A stretch of 64,000 bases of DNA from Pseudidiomarina planktonica (GTDB lineage: Bacteria > Pseudomonadota > Gammaproteobacteria > Enterobacterales > Alteromonadaceae): the NCBI RefSeq assembly GCF_900177775.1, contig NZ_FXWH01000003.1:124001-188000 (forward strand), written 5' to 3'. How positions within the stretch are numbered: position 1 is the first letter of the stretch; every line of letters starts with the position of its first letter. Shown here piece after piece: positions 46,797 through 56,434 of this stretch. Position numbers and translations under genes: made by a program. Below the pieces are notes generated by a model, which worked only from the letters and a program-made list of their open reading frames with translations, was not told the origin of the DNA and made no database searches.

Positions 46797-47324
46797 GTGT
46801 TATTTGTAGCTGAGTTTCTAAACGCAATACAGGATTTTATCGAGACCGGCGGCCAGGTACTGGTGGTTATAGGTATCTTAATTTTCGTGATGTGGTTGAT
46901 GATACTCGAGCGTATTTTTTACTACCTCAAAGGCCACCGCCAGCAAATGAAACAAGCGGTGCGGGACTGGAATTCGCGCAGCGATAAAAGCTCCTGGAAC
47001 GCAGAGCAAATTCGTCAGGCCATGATTTCCCGGGTGTCTTTGGGGTTAGGTGGCAATATCCCGATTATTCAGGCGTTAGTGGCGTTATGTCCACTACTGG
47101 GCTTGATGGGAACTGTGACCGGTATGATCGAAGTATTCGATGTAATGGCAGTGGCTGGAACAGGTAACGCGCGGTCTATGGCCGCCGGTGTTTCGAAAGC
47201 TACTATCCCAACCATGGCAGGCATGGTCGGTGCACTCTCGGGAGTGTTCGCGGCAACCTGGCTACAGCGCACGGCACGCCGTGAGCGGCGCAAGCTGAAA
47301 GACCACTTGTTGCTGGAACACTAA
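46797..47324 (+). CDS. exbB: ExbB-like proton channel subunit
   Basis: A 175-residue inner-membrane protein with three helices and the core motif CPLLGLMGTVTGMIEVF. It starts with GTG two bases after the ttpC stop. It lacks the long N-terminal extension of some ExbB proteins, as is usual for ExbB2. With ExbD it forms the motor that energises TonB. Confidence 0.93.
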   Translation: MLFVAEFLNAIQDFIETGGQVLVVIGILIFVMWLMILERIFYYLKGHRQQMKQAVRDWNSRSDKSSWNAEQIRQAMISRVSLGLGGNIPIIQALVALCPLLGLMGTVTGMIEVFDVMAVAGTGNARSMAAGVSKATIPTMAGMVGALSGVFAATWLQRTARRERRKLKDHLLLEH

Positions 47325-47352
47325 CCGCTTACCGATTGGAGTTGGAACTGAT

Positions 47353-47760
47353 ATGAAACAACATTTTGCCAATTTAATGGACGAAGAAGAAAGTCAGATA
47401 GACATGACCCCGATGCTGGATGTGGTCTTTATCATGCTGATTTTCTTCATTGTTACTGCTAGCTTCGTGAAGGAAGCGGGTATTGATGTGAACCGTCCGG
47501 ACGCAGCTACTGCCGTGCAAAAAGACCGCGCAAACATTCTGGTGGCTATTAGTGCAACGGGTGAAATCTGGATTAATAAACGCCAGGTAGACGCTCGCGC
47601 AGTACAAGCCAATATTGAACGTTTGTATGCCGAGAATCCGCAAGGTTCGGTGGTTATTCAGGCTGACAAGTTAGCCACAACTGAAACCCTGATCAAGGTT
47701 ATGGACGCGGCCCGTTCGGCTGGTGTCTTTGATGTTTCAATTGCCGCACAAGAAGAGTGA
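47353..47760 (+). CDS. exbD: ExbD-like motor subunit
   Basis: A 135-residue protein with a single membrane helix preceded by the ion-binding DMTPMLDVVFIMLIFF motif (Asp near residue 25) and a periplasmic C-terminal domain. It completes the ExbB/ExbD proton-driven motor for the adjacent TonB. The stop lies two bases before the preferred tonB ATG. Confidence 0.94.
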   Translation: MKQHFANLMDEEESQIDMTPMLDVVFIMLIFFIVTASFVKEAGIDVNRPDAATAVQKDRANILVAISATGEIWINKRQVDARAVQANIERLYAENPQGSVVIQADKLATTETLIKVMDAARSAGVFDVSIAAQEE

Positions 47761-47762
47761 TT

Positions 47763-48371
47763 ATGTTGAGGTTACTGGGTGCTCTGATAACAGCTGTGGT
47801 AGTAACGCTCGGATTATTTTATCTGATGCAGTCACTTATCAGCGGTGGTGAAGGCGCGATGAGCGAACCGGCGCGCGGTAGCGTGCTGGACTTCGTTCGG
47901 GTAAAGCAAGACGAATCGGTGCAGGAAAAAGAACGTAAGCCGGAGCGTCCGCCGGAGCCGGAACAACCACCGCCTGAAGCTCCACAGCAGCAAATGGATA
48001 CTTCCGAAGTGGTTGATAGTGACGGCGGTTATGATTTTTCAGCCAATGTGCAAAGTGACTCCGGACTTAGCGGTGGTATGGCGCTGGACGCCAGCGATGG
48101 TGAGTACTTACCCATAGTGAAAGTTCAGGCAAGCTATCCGCGACGCGCACTACAGCGCGGCATTGAAGGTTATGTGGTGGTGCAGTTTACCGTTACCCGG
48201 CAAGGAACAGTGAGAGATCCGCGGGTAGTGGAAGCAGAGCCAGCGAATATTTTTGATCAGGCGGCCATGGATGCAGTGCTGAAGTTTAAGTACAAACCGC
48301 GAGTTATTGATGGCGACGCTGTAGAAGTGGAAGGCGTGCAAAATCGAATCACTTTTGAAATAGACGGGTAA
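47763..48371 (+). CDS. tonB: TonB energy-transducing protein (TonB2 type)
   Basis: A 202-residue protein with an N-terminal membrane helix, a Pro/Glu-rich periplasmic spacer (EKERKPERPPEPEQPPPEA, about residues 55-75), and a C-terminal TonB domain (YPRRALQRGIEGYVVVQFTV and FKYKPR). Short spacer and tight genetic link to TtpC mark it as TonB2-like. A GTG at 47757 is an alternative start. It contacts the TonB box of receptors such as the one encoded upstream. Confidence 0.93.
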   Translation: MLRLLGALITAVVVTLGLFYLMQSLISGGEGAMSEPARGSVLDFVRVKQDESVQEKERKPERPPEPEQPPPEAPQQQMDTSEVVDSDGGYDFSANVQSDSGLSGGMALDASDGEYLPIVKVQASYPRRALQRGIEGYVVVQFTVTRQGTVRDPRVVEAEPANIFDQAAMDAVLKFKYKPRVIDGDAVEVEGVQNRITFEIDG

Positions 48372-48377
48372 CACATT

Positions 48378-49643
48378 ATGTTGCGAACCAATTTACTAGT
48401 AGCTATGACCGCGGCAGCAATACTAGCCGCATCTTTTGGCAGTGTTGAAGCGCAGGAACGCAAGCGAACGCCGGCGTTGCGGGCGCAGGTATATGACCAA
48501 CTGTCGATGGCGCAAGAACTGGCCGACGGCGGTGATGTGCCGGCTGGCTTGCGGGCATTGGCTGAGGTTGAGCGTAAAGCCGACAGCATGAATAGCTATG
48601 AACGCGCCATGATGTGGAACTTCTACGGCTATATGTATTACGAGCAGGACGACGTAAATAACGCGATAAAATATTTCGCGAAAGTAGTTGATGAAAGCCC
48701 GATTCCCGAGTCGCTGGAATTAAATACCCTGTTTAGCTTGGCGCAACTGGCGTTGACTCAGGAACGCTATGCCGAAGTTCTGAACTATCTGGACCGGTGG
48801 CAACAAGCCAGCCCGGACGCAGACGCTTCAAAAGCGCAGGTGTTAAAAGCACAAGCGTTATACCAGCAGGGTGAGTATCAAGCAGCGTTAGAACCTATTA
48901 CTGCGGCTATTAATGCACGTGAAGCCAAAGGCGGTTATGCCGACGAAAATTGGTATATTTTGGTTCGTGCTATTCAGTTTGAACTGGGTAATACAAGGGC
49001 TGTAGCCACGGTGTTGGAAACCATGATCCGGGCCTTCAATAAGCCTGAATATTGGTTACAGCTGGCGGGTGTATACGCAGACCTGGGTGAAGACAAGAAG
49101 CAACTGGCTATGCTGGAAGCGGCTTACCAGCAAGGCTTTTTAACCGAAGGTAAAGACTTAATGAATCTGGCACAGGCGTACTTTTTTAATGAAGTGCCTT
49201 TCAAAGCCGGGCAAGTGATTGAGAAAGGGTTAGCCGATGGCAACATTGAAGCCAATTTGCGCAACCTGAAAATGCTCTCGCAAAGCTGGATTGCGGCGCG
49301 CGAAACGGACAAAGCCGTTGTAGCTCTGGCCAAAGCTGCTGAACTCAGTGATGACGGTCAGTTACATGCACAACGGGCGCAAGTGTTACTGAATGCAGAA
49401 CGCAATGAAGAGGCCATTGAAGCGGCTGAAGCAGCGTTGCAGCGCGGTGGGCTAGATGCGCCTGGCACTATGCATTTGGTTATTGGCATGGCGGAACTGA
49501 ATTTATTGAATTACAACGATGCCCTGAGCGCATTCGCAGAAGCAAAGAAATTTGATGATGTGCGTAAAATGGCAGTGCAGTGGGAACGCTTTGCTTCCAA
49601 TGAAAAACAGCAAGCTGAATTATTGGAAGAATTAAATTCCTAG
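48378..49643 (+). CDS. TPR-repeat periplasmic protein of the TonB module
   Basis: A 421-residue exported protein (signal peptide ending near VEAQ) made of tetratricopeptide-like helical repeats (YGYMYYEQDDVNNAIKYF, AQALYQQGEYQAALEPI, and others). It lies six bases after tonB. The Vibrio TonB2 locus also ends with a TPR protein gene in this position. It probably scaffolds protein contacts in the periplasm. Its exact partner is unknown. Confidence 0.88.
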   Translation: MLRTNLLVAMTAAAILAASFGSVEAQERKRTPALRAQVYDQLSMAQELADGGDVPAGLRALAEVERKADSMNSYERAMMWNFYGYMYYEQDDVNNAIKYFAKVVDESPIPESLELNTLFSLAQLALTQERYAEVLNYLDRWQQASPDADASKAQVLKAQALYQQGEYQAALEPITAAINAREAKGGYADENWYILVRAIQFELGNTRAVATVLETMIRAFNKPEYWLQLAGVYADLGEDKKQLAMLEAAYQQGFLTEGKDLMNLAQAYFFNEVPFKAGQVIEKGLADGNIEANLRNLKMLSQSWIAARETDKAVVALAKAAELSDDGQLHAQRAQVLLNAERNEEAIEAAEAALQRGGLDAPGTMHLVIGMAELNLLNYNDALSAFAEAKKFDDVRKMAVQWERFASNEKQQAELLEELNS

Positions 49644-49737
49644 TTGCAGAGTTAACTATCAGAGCATGAGCTAACTTATTGATTGTCATAAATAAGAATT
49701 AAAAATGACACATAAAGGAAATATTAAATTCAAGAAA

Positions 49738-49790
49738 GTGCAAATAAAATGACATAAAGTCATAAAACTGTCACATAAGTAACATATTAT
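49738..49790 (+). promoter_or_regulatory. Pho-box and promoter upstream of the porin gene
   Basis: AAGTCAT at 49757 and CTGTCAC at 49768 are 11 bp apart with AAAA between, close to the Pho-box consensus. A -10-like TATTAT at 49785-49790 begins 10 bases after the second unit. Just upstream GTGCAA...ATGACAT at 49738-49755 repeats, with 16 of 18 bases the same, a block in the TonB-module promoter (44521-44538). Confidence 0.72.
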
Positions 49791-49858
49791 AGCGCCTGAA
49801 TTTTATGTGTGTGCTACACATATCTGTGTTTCACTAAAAAACTGTAGGCGCTTTAATT

Positions 49859-50821
49859 ATGAAAAACACCTCATTGATCTCAATTTGCCTTGCCTCCGCA
49901 CTGGCTGCACCTGTTGCCTCGGCAAACGACGATGCCGTTGACGTTTACGGTAAAATTAACGTGTCTTTGCAACACAATGACAATGGCAGCACCTCAGAAA
50001 CTGAGCTGGAAAGTAATAACTCCCGGTTTGGTCTGAAAGGTAAAGTCAGCCTGGACCACGGTCTGGAAGCTTTCTATTTGTTGGAATGGCAGGTTGACGT
50101 TGCTGATATCGGCGGCTCAGATAACATCAAATCGCGTAACCAATACGTTGGTATTCGTGGTGGCTTTGGTGAAATCATGGCTGGCCGTCGTGACACCGTA
50201 CTGAAAAGCTCACAAGGTAAAATCGACGTATTCAGCGACTACGAAGGTGATATTAAAGCCTTGTTTGAAGGCGAAAACCGTACCAGCGACACTCTGACTT
50301 ACTTCACGCCTAAATTCGGTCAGTTCCGTGGTGGCGTATCTTATATTTTAAGTGAAGATGAAGCTGTTGATGATGGTGTATCACTGTCTTTAACCTACGG
50401 TGATGCTGGCTTAAAGAGCTCTGATTTTTATCTGGCTGCCGCAGTAGACTCAGAAGTAGATGGCTATGATGTGGTGCGTTTTTCGGGTTCCACCAAATTG
50501 AACACCACTACGCTGGGCTTTATGTATCAAGTACAGGAAGCAGTTGAAAATGCGCCTGATGCCGATGGTTTTGTGGTTAGCCTGGCACACCCAGTAAACA
50601 AGTTTACTTTTAAAGCACAAGTACAAACATTAGATTTTATTGGTACCGATAGCGTTTCTTTTGCTGGTGGCGTGGACTATAAATTAGGCGCTCAAACCAA
50701 AGCTTTTGCCTGGTATACCGGCCGCTCGCTAGAAACTATTGTGTTGGATCAACAGTTTAACTCGACCATCAGTGATGTAGACCAGAACTACTTCGCCGTT
50801 GGTATTGAACACAACTTCTAA
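49859..50821 (+). CDS. Outer-membrane porin (Gram-negative porin, PhoE/OprP-like role)
   Basis: A 320-residue beta-barrel porin with signal peptide (PVASA), an N-terminal YGKINVSLQHND strand, the loop-3 region and a terminal Phe. It is the general 16-strand trimeric porin class. A Pho-box-like promoter lies directly upstream, suggesting induction by phosphate starvation as for PhoE or OprP. Lysines in loop 3 would favour anions, but cannot be judged here with confidence. It ends just before a strong terminator. Confidence 0.88.
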   Translation: MKNTSLISICLASALAAPVASANDDAVDVYGKINVSLQHNDNGSTSETELESNNSRFGLKGKVSLDHGLEAFYLLEWQVDVADIGGSDNIKSRNQYVGIRGGFGEIMAGRRDTVLKSSQGKIDVFSDYEGDIKALFEGENRTSDTLTYFTPKFGQFRGGVSYILSEDEAVDDGVSLSLTYGDAGLKSSDFYLAAAVDSEVDGYDVVRFSGSTKLNTTTLGFMYQVQEAVENAPDADGFVVSLAHPVNKFTFKAQVQTLDFIGTDSVSFAGGVDYKLGAQTKAFAWYTGRSLETIVLDQQFNSTISDVDQNYFAVGIEHNF

Positions 50822-50896
50822 CTGCTGACGTAAGTTATTAAATAACTGCTGAAATAACCCGAAGCGCTGGTTCCTGCCGGTGCCGCACGGTAAACT

Positions 50897-50927
50897 GCCC
50901 ATAATCATATGATTGTGGGCTTTTTTT
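50897..50927 (+). terminator. Intrinsic terminator of the porin gene
   Basis: A 10-bp stem (50897-50906 with 50911-50920, one T-G wobble) with loop ATAT is followed by seven Ts (50921-50927). The T-run ends at the base before the next gene's ATG. Confidence 0.88.
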
Positions 50928-51857
50928 ATGGAAAATTTTGTACTCATTGCGGGTTACTTGGTCATCGGCTTACTGCTGCAACGCAGTAGTGCGTTCCCGC
51001 AAAATACTGGGCAGGTGTTAAATGCCTACGTTATCTACGTAGCTTTACCTGCGCTGGTGTTGCAGAAAGTTCCGGGGCTGGAATTTAGCTCAGCGCTCAT
51101 TATTCCGGCGCTATTGCCCTGGCTGTTGCTGGCAATGGTGATGCCGGTCATTTTGTACTGTGCACGGCGCTGGCAATGGTCGCGCAGCACCACAGGTGCA
51201 TTGCTCATTATTGTTCCACTGGGCAATACATCGTTTATTGGCTTTCCCATGATTGAAGCCTTTTTTGGCAGCGAAGGCTTACCTATTGCGGTGCTTTACG
51301 ATCAGCTTGGTTCATTCCTGGGCCTGGCTGTGGTTGCCACTATTATTGCCGCAGTGTATTCCGCAGACGACGCCGAAGCTGGTGGTCAACGCCCGTCAGC
51401 CTGGCAAATTACCCGTCGCATTCTTATCTTTCCGCCATTTATTGCGCTGGTAGCTGCGTTTGCATTAAAGCCCTTTGATTATCCGCCTCTGGCCGACAAC
51501 TTTATTAATTCACTGGCGTTAACTTTAGTGCCAGTGATTATGGTAGCGGTTGGATTTCAGCTGAAATTTCGGTTACCTAAAGGCGACCGTTCGCCGCTGG
51601 TATTCGCGCTGGCGGCCAAGTTGGTGGTTATGCCGGCGGTGGCATTACTGTTGTTGTGGCCGTTTGGGTTTGATTCGCTGGTGGTGCAGGTGAGTTTAAT
51701 GGAAGCGGCCATGCCGTCTATGATATCCGCTGGCGCACTGGCCATTATGGCAGGCTTAGCGCCCACTCTGGCGGCCGCCATTATCGGCTACGGCGTTATT
51801 TTGTGTTTTGTTACGCTGCCGCTGTGGTTTGCCTTGCTGCAATGGCTGCAAGGCTAA
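50928..51857 (+). CDS. AEC-family transporter (auxin efflux carrier-like)
   Basis: A 310-residue membrane protein with about ten helices in two halves, beginning MENFVLIAGYLVIGLLLQ and with central Gly/Asn motif GNTSFIGFPMIEA. This is the AEC (TC 2.A.69) family, which exports or exchanges small organic acids and malonate/malate-like compounds. No ribosome site is possible in the normal place because the porin terminator ends at the ATG. An upstream TTG at 50913 lies within the terminator stem. It converges with xseA. Confidence 0.85.
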   Translation: MENFVLIAGYLVIGLLLQRSSAFPQNTGQVLNAYVIYVALPALVLQKVPGLEFSSALIIPALLPWLLLAMVMPVILYCARRWQWSRSTTGALLIIVPLGNTSFIGFPMIEAFFGSEGLPIAVLYDQLGSFLGLAVVATIIAAVYSADDAEAGGQRPSAWQITRRILIFPPFIALVAAFALKPFDYPPLADNFINSLALTLVPVIMVAVGFQLKFRLPKGDRSPLVFALAAKLVVMPAVALLLLWPFGFDSLVVQVSLMEAAMPSMISAGALAIMAGLAPTLAAAIIGYGVILCFVTLPLWFALLQWLQG

Positions 51858-51861
51858 GTGC

Positions 51862-53199
51862 TTAAAGTTTTTGCGCTTTAAATTCGCCGGCAGCAACCTT
51901 CACCGCGAAGGTCTCGCCGGTTTTCAGTTGAGTTTCTGAACGCACTAATTCCCCTTGCTCGGTTTGCACTAACGCATAGCCGCGCGCCACTGTATTCAAT
52001 GGACTAATTAGCTGTAGGGCATGCGCCGACTGACTGAGTTTTTGCTGCTGCTGTTTTAACAGGCGCCGAATAGCTTCGCCCTGACGCTGGCGCAGGTCGG
52101 TAAGGGTTTGCTGGTGTTGTTTCAAAGCACGCGCCGGATGCTGTTGCTCCAGCCGTTGCTGCAGGTGATCAAGGCGGGTGTTGGCTTGTTGCAGCCGGCC
52201 CTGCACCGCGCGCAACTGGCGGTCACTTAGCTCATCTACACGCTGCGCGTAATCCTGCAAGCGCCGTTGCGGATGCTGGTGCTGCAAGCGCTGTTGTTGG
52301 TGGATAGATTGCTGCTGTAGCCGCTGCAGTAATATAGTTAGGGTTCGAGTTGCCCGCTGTTCCAGTTGTTGCGCCCGAACTAGCTGATGGGCTTGATCGC
52401 GACTCACCATTTCGGCGGCAGCAGATGGCGTTGGTGCGCGCACATCGGCAACAAAGTCAGCAATGGTAAAGTCGACTTCATGGCCGACGGCGCTAATAAC
52501 CGGAATCGGGCAGTCGTAAATGAGCTGCGCCAGGGTTGGGTCGTTAAAGCACCACAAATCTTCCAGCGAACCACCCCCACGGGACACAATCAGCACATCC
52601 ACTTCGTTGCGCTGAACCGCGGTTCTCAACATGCTTTGTAATTCTTGCATCGCGGCCTGGCCCTGCACTGAGCTCGGGTAAATGATAACTTCCAGGCTCG
52701 GGTCACGACGTTTTAATACCGCCAGAATGTCACGTACGGCGGCACCGGTGGGCGAGGTGATAATACCTACCCGGTTCACTTTCTCTGGTAAGGGTTGTTT
52801 ATGTTCTGGCGCGAACAAGCCACGCGCGGCTAAATCAGCTTTTAGTTGCTCAAACTGCTGCTGCAATAAACCCGCACCGGCGTCTTCAATATGTTCAGCA
52901 ATAAGTTGGTAGTCACCGCGTGGCTCATACAAGGTTATTTTGGCGCGAACCATCACCTGCATGCCATTTTGTGGCCGAATTCGGGCGCGTTGGTTAGCAC
53001 CACGGAACATGGCGGCCTTCACCTGGGCGCGTTCGTCTTTTAAAGTGAAATACCAGTGTCCGGAGGCGGGCGCCGCAAAGTTCGAAATTTCGCCAACCAG
53101 CCAAATTTGCCCAAAACCTTGCTCCAGTAATTGCCGCACCTCAGTGTTTAAGCGCGAGACCGAGAAGATTGCCTTGTTGGTGCCAGTTGCCGATGCCAT
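51862..53199 (-). CDS. xseA: Exodeoxyribonuclease VII large subunit
   Basis: The catalytic subunit, paired with XseB (encoded at 25.7-26.0 kb). It shows an N-terminal OB-fold ([20 protein letters not shown]) and the catalytic region [11 protein letters not shown]. The C-terminal third is a Gln- and Leu-rich coiled coil. I start it at the ATG at 53199 ([15 protein letters not shown]), giving 445 residues, near the E. coli length; an upstream frame reaches 53271. It is divergent from guaB, as in E. coli. Confidence 0.94.
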   Translation of the reverse strand: MASATGTNKAIFSVSRLNTEVRQLLEQGFGQIWLVGEISNFAAPASGHWYFTLKDERAQVKAAMFRGANQRARIRPQNGMQVMVRAKITLYEPRGDYQLIAEHIEDAGAGLLQQQFEQLKADLAARGLFAPEHKQPLPEKVNRVGIITSPTGAAVRDILAVLKRRDPSLEVIIYPSSVQGQAAMQELQSMLRTAVQRNEVDVLIVSRGGGSLEDLWCFNDPTLAQLIYDCPIPVISAVGHEVDFTIADFVADVRAPTPSAAAEMVSRDQAHQLVRAQQLEQRATRTLTILLQRLQQQSIHQQQRLQHQHPQRRLQDYAQRVDELSDRQLRAVQGRLQQANTRLDHLQQRLEQQHPARALKQHQQTLTDLRQRQGEAIRRLLKQQQQKLSQSAHALQLISPLNTVARGYALVQTEQGELVRSETQLKTGETFAVKVAAGEFKAQKL

Positions 53200-53295
53200 G
53201 ATGACTCTTACAGAAAGTAAAAAAATCAGTTTACTGAAAAGCGGTTTGCGAGTAAAATCTGCCCGCAACATTAAGACAGCCTAAGAGATGTTGCC

Positions 53296-54765
53296 ATGCT
53301 ACGAATTGCTCAAGAAGCCCTGACCTTTGATGACGTTTTACTCCTTCCTGGTCACTCTACTGTCCTGCCGCACACCGCGGACTTAAAAACACGCCTGACA
53401 CGCGACATAGAACTCAATATTCCAATGGTTTCCGCTGCTATGGATACCGTTACTGAAGCGTCTTTAGCGATTGCTTTAGCGCAAGAGGGCGGCATGGGTT
53501 TTGTTCACAAGAACATGACCATCGCTGAACAAGCTGCGCACGTACGCAAAGTGAAAAAGTACGAAAGCGGCATGGTTTCCGATCCTGTGACCGTGAATCC
53601 TTCTACCACTATTGGTGAAATTAACGCGTTAACCGCCGAACATGGCTTCCATGGTTTCCCGGTTATCGAGAAAAACGGTGAGTTAGTCGGTATTGTTACC
53701 GGCCGCGACACCCGTTTCGAGAAAGACCCGAAAACCGAAGTGGCTGGCATTATGACCGGCAAAGAACGCTTAGTTACCGTAAAAGAAAATGCGCAAAGCG
53801 AAGAAATTCTTGGCTTAATGCATAAGCACCGCATTGAAAAAATTCTGGTGGTTGACGATGCCTTCCATATGAAAGGCATGATTACCCTAAAAGATTTCTC
53901 CAAAGCAGAAGACAAACCAAACGCCTGTAAAGATGAATTAGGTCGTTTACGCGTTGGTGCCGCTGTAGGTGTTGGTCCTGGTACCGATGAACGCATTGCA
54001 GCGCTGGTTGAAGCTGGCGTAGACGTGCTGCTGATTGATACTTCACACGGCCATTCACAGGGCGTGCTGGACCGGGTTAGCAAAACTCGTAAGGCGTATC
54101 CGAAACTACAAATTATTGCCGGTAACGTGGCCACAGGCGCTGGCGCGAAAGCCTTAGCCGACGCTGGTGTTGATGCCGTAAAAGTGGGTATTGGCCCGGG
54201 CTCAATTTGTACTACCCGTATTGTGACTGGTTGTGGTGTGCCGCAAATTACCGCCATTAGCGACGCTGTTGATGCGCTAAAAGGCACCGACATTCCAGTT
54301 ATCGCCGACGGCGGTATCCGCTTTTCCGGTGACATTGCCAAAGCTTTAGCCGCCGGCGCAGATTGCGTCATGGTTGGCAGCATGTTGGCTGGTACTGAAG
54401 AATCTCCTGGTGAAGTAGAGCTCTATCAAGGCCGCTACTACAAATCTTACCGTGGCATGGGTAGCTTAGGTGCCATGAGCCAGCGTGAAGGCTCATCGGA
54501 TCGCTACTTCCAGGCCAGCAACGAAGCCGAAAAATTAGTACCTGAAGGTATTGAAGGCCGGGTTGCCTATAAAGGTCCAATTGCCAATATTATCCATCAG
54601 CAAATGGGCGGGTTACGTTCAGCTATGGGTTTAACCGGCTGTGCCAACATGAAAGAAATGCGCACCAAACCGCAATTCGTCAAAGTGACTTCGGCCGGTA
54701 TGGGCGAGTCGCATGTACATGACGTTCAAATCACCAAAGAAGCACCGAACTACCGGATGGGTTAA
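53296..54765 (+). CDS. guaB: IMP dehydrogenase
   Basis: A 489-residue enzyme that oxidises IMP to XMP, the committed step of GMP synthesis. It has the N-terminal [18 protein letters not shown], two CBS domains in the middle (about residues 95-205), the catalytic loop [20 protein letters not shown] with its Cys, and the GYRGMGS-like flap (here [11 protein letters not shown]). Divergent from xseA, 6 bases before guaA. Confidence 0.97.
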   Translation: MLRIAQEALTFDDVLLLPGHSTVLPHTADLKTRLTRDIELNIPMVSAAMDTVTEASLAIALAQEGGMGFVHKNMTIAEQAAHVRKVKKYESGMVSDPVTVNPSTTIGEINALTAEHGFHGFPVIEKNGELVGIVTGRDTRFEKDPKTEVAGIMTGKERLVTVKENAQSEEILGLMHKHRIEKILVVDDAFHMKGMITLKDFSKAEDKPNACKDELGRLRVGAAVGVGPGTDERIAALVEAGVDVLLIDTSHGHSQGVLDRVSKTRKAYPKLQIIAGNVATGAGAKALADAGVDAVKVGIGPGSICTTRIVTGCGVPQITAISDAVDALKGTDIPVIADGGIRFSGDIAKALAAGADCVMVGSMLAGTEESPGEVELYQGRYYKSYRGMGSLGAMSQREGSSDRYFQASNEAEKLVPEGIEGRVAYKGPIANIIHQQMGGLRSAMGLTGCANMKEMRTKPQFVKVTSAGMGESHVHDVQITKEAPNYRMG

Positions 54766-54771
54766 TTACTG

Positions 54772-56349
54772 ATGACACAAGATATTCATGCACATCGTAT
54801 TCTGATTTTAGATTTTGGCTCACAGTATACTCAGTTGGTGGCCCGTCGGGTTCGTGAACTGGGCGTGTACTGTGAACTCTGGGCATGGGATGTTGCGGAA
54901 GAAGACATTCGTAATTTTAATCCAAACGGTATTATTTTATCAGGCGGCCCTGAGTCGGTTCCGGAACCTGGCTCGCCACGTGCACCTCAGTATGTGTATG
55001 AAGCAGGCGTACCTGTGTTTGGTGTGTGCTACGGCATGCAAACCATGGCAGAGCAGCTTGGTGGCGTAGTGCAGGGTTCACTGGAACGTGAATTCGGCTA
55101 CGCGCAAATTGAACGTATTGCTGAATGTCCGTTATTTACCAACATTGAAGACAGCATTGCGGAAAATGGCAACTCGCTGCTAGATGTATGGATGAGTCAC
55201 GGCGACAAAGTAATTGAAATTCCAGAGGGCTTTACCACGGTTGCCCGCACCGCTACTTGCCCACATGCGGCCATGGCTGACGAGAAGCGTCATTTCTACG
55301 GCGTTCAGTTCCACCCGGAAGTAACCCATACCCGCCAGGGCATGCGTATGCTGGAACATTTTGTGGTTAATATTTGTGGGTGTGAGTGTAACTGGACACC
55401 AGCACAAATTATTGAAGATGCAGTAGAGCGGTTGCGCGAGCAGGTTGGTCAGGACAAAGTTATTTTAGGCCTGTCAGGCGGTGTTGATTCGTCAGTAACG
55501 GCGATGCTGTTGCACCGCGCTATTGGTGATCAGCTTACCTGCGTATTTGTAGATAACGGCTTATTGCGTTTGAACGAAGCGGAACAGGTGATGGAAATGT
55601 TCGGCGACCATTACGGTTTGAACATTATTCACGTAGACGCTGAGAACCGTTTCCTTGACGCCTTAGCTGGTGAAGCCGACCCGGAAGCCAAGCGTAAAAT
55701 TATTGGCCGTGTGTTCGTGGAGATTTTTGACGAGCAGGCCAGCAAGGTTGAAGACTCAAAATGGCTGGCGCAGGGTACTATTTACCCCGACGTAATTGAG
55801 TCGGCGGGCTCAAAAACTGGTAAAGCGCATGTGATTAAATCGCACCACAATGTAGGCGGTTTGCCAGCTGACATGAAGCTGGGCCTGGTTGAGCCACTGC
55901 GCGAACTATTTAAAGACGAAGTGCGTAAAATTGGTCTGGAACTTGGTTTGCCGTACGACATGCTGTATCGCCACCCATTCCCGGGGCCTGGCCTTGGCGT
56001 GCGGGTACTTGCCGAAGTGAAAAAAGAATACTGTGACTTACTGCGTCGCGCTGATAATATTTTTATTACCGAGCTACGCAATGCAGGTCTTTACCACGAA
56101 GTAAGTCAGGCTTTTGCGGTATTCCTACCGGTACGTTCGGTTGGCGTTATGGGCGATGCCCGTAAATACGACTGGGTTATTGCCATTCGCGCCGTTGAAA
56201 CTATTGATTTCATGACCGCACGCTGGGCACACTTGCCGTATGAGTTATTGGAGCGCGTATCGAACCGAATTATCAATGAAATCAACGGTATTTCCCGTGT
56301 GGTTTATGATATTTCCGGTAAGCCACCAGCCACTATCGAGTGGGAATAA
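54772..56349 (+). CDS. guaA: GMP synthase (glutamine-hydrolysing)
   Basis: A 525-residue two-part enzyme that aminates XMP to GMP. The N-terminal class I glutamine amidotransferase has Cys in [15 protein letters not shown] and His in QFHPEVTHT. The ATP-pyrophosphatase domain has [11 protein letters not shown]. The C-terminal dimerisation domain ends KPPATIEWE, the universal terminus. Forms the guaBA operon with guaB. Confidence 0.98.
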   Translation: MTQDIHAHRILILDFGSQYTQLVARRVRELGVYCELWAWDVAEEDIRNFNPNGIILSGGPESVPEPGSPRAPQYVYEAGVPVFGVCYGMQTMAEQLGGVVQGSLEREFGYAQIERIAECPLFTNIEDSIAENGNSLLDVWMSHGDKVIEIPEGFTTVARTATCPHAAMADEKRHFYGVQFHPEVTHTRQGMRMLEHFVVNICGCECNWTPAQIIEDAVERLREQVGQDKVILGLSGGVDSSVTAMLLHRAIGDQLTCVFVDNGLLRLNEAEQVMEMFGDHYGLNIIHVDAENRFLDALAGEADPEAKRKIIGRVFVEIFDEQASKVEDSKWLAQGTIYPDVIESAGSKTGKAHVIKSHHNVGGLPADMKLGLVEPLRELFKDEVRKIGLELGLPYDMLYRHPFPGPGLGVRVLAEVKKEYCDLLRRADNIFITELRNAGLYHEVSQAFAVFLPVRSVGVMGDARKYDWVIAIRAVETIDFMTARWAHLPYELLERVSNRIINEINGISRVVYDISGKPPATIEWE

Positions 56350-56434
56350 TTAGCTTATACCTGGCAACCAACGCAGTTGCACCCACAACGAAGTGCGGGC
56401 TACAATGCCAGCATCATTGGTTGGAATAGAGTCC

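Noticed and set aside
53505-54383. 292-codon minus-strand ORF inside guaB
   Set aside because: Long antisense frame produced by the codon bias of guaB; the product is Ser/Pro/Thr-rich without family resemblance.
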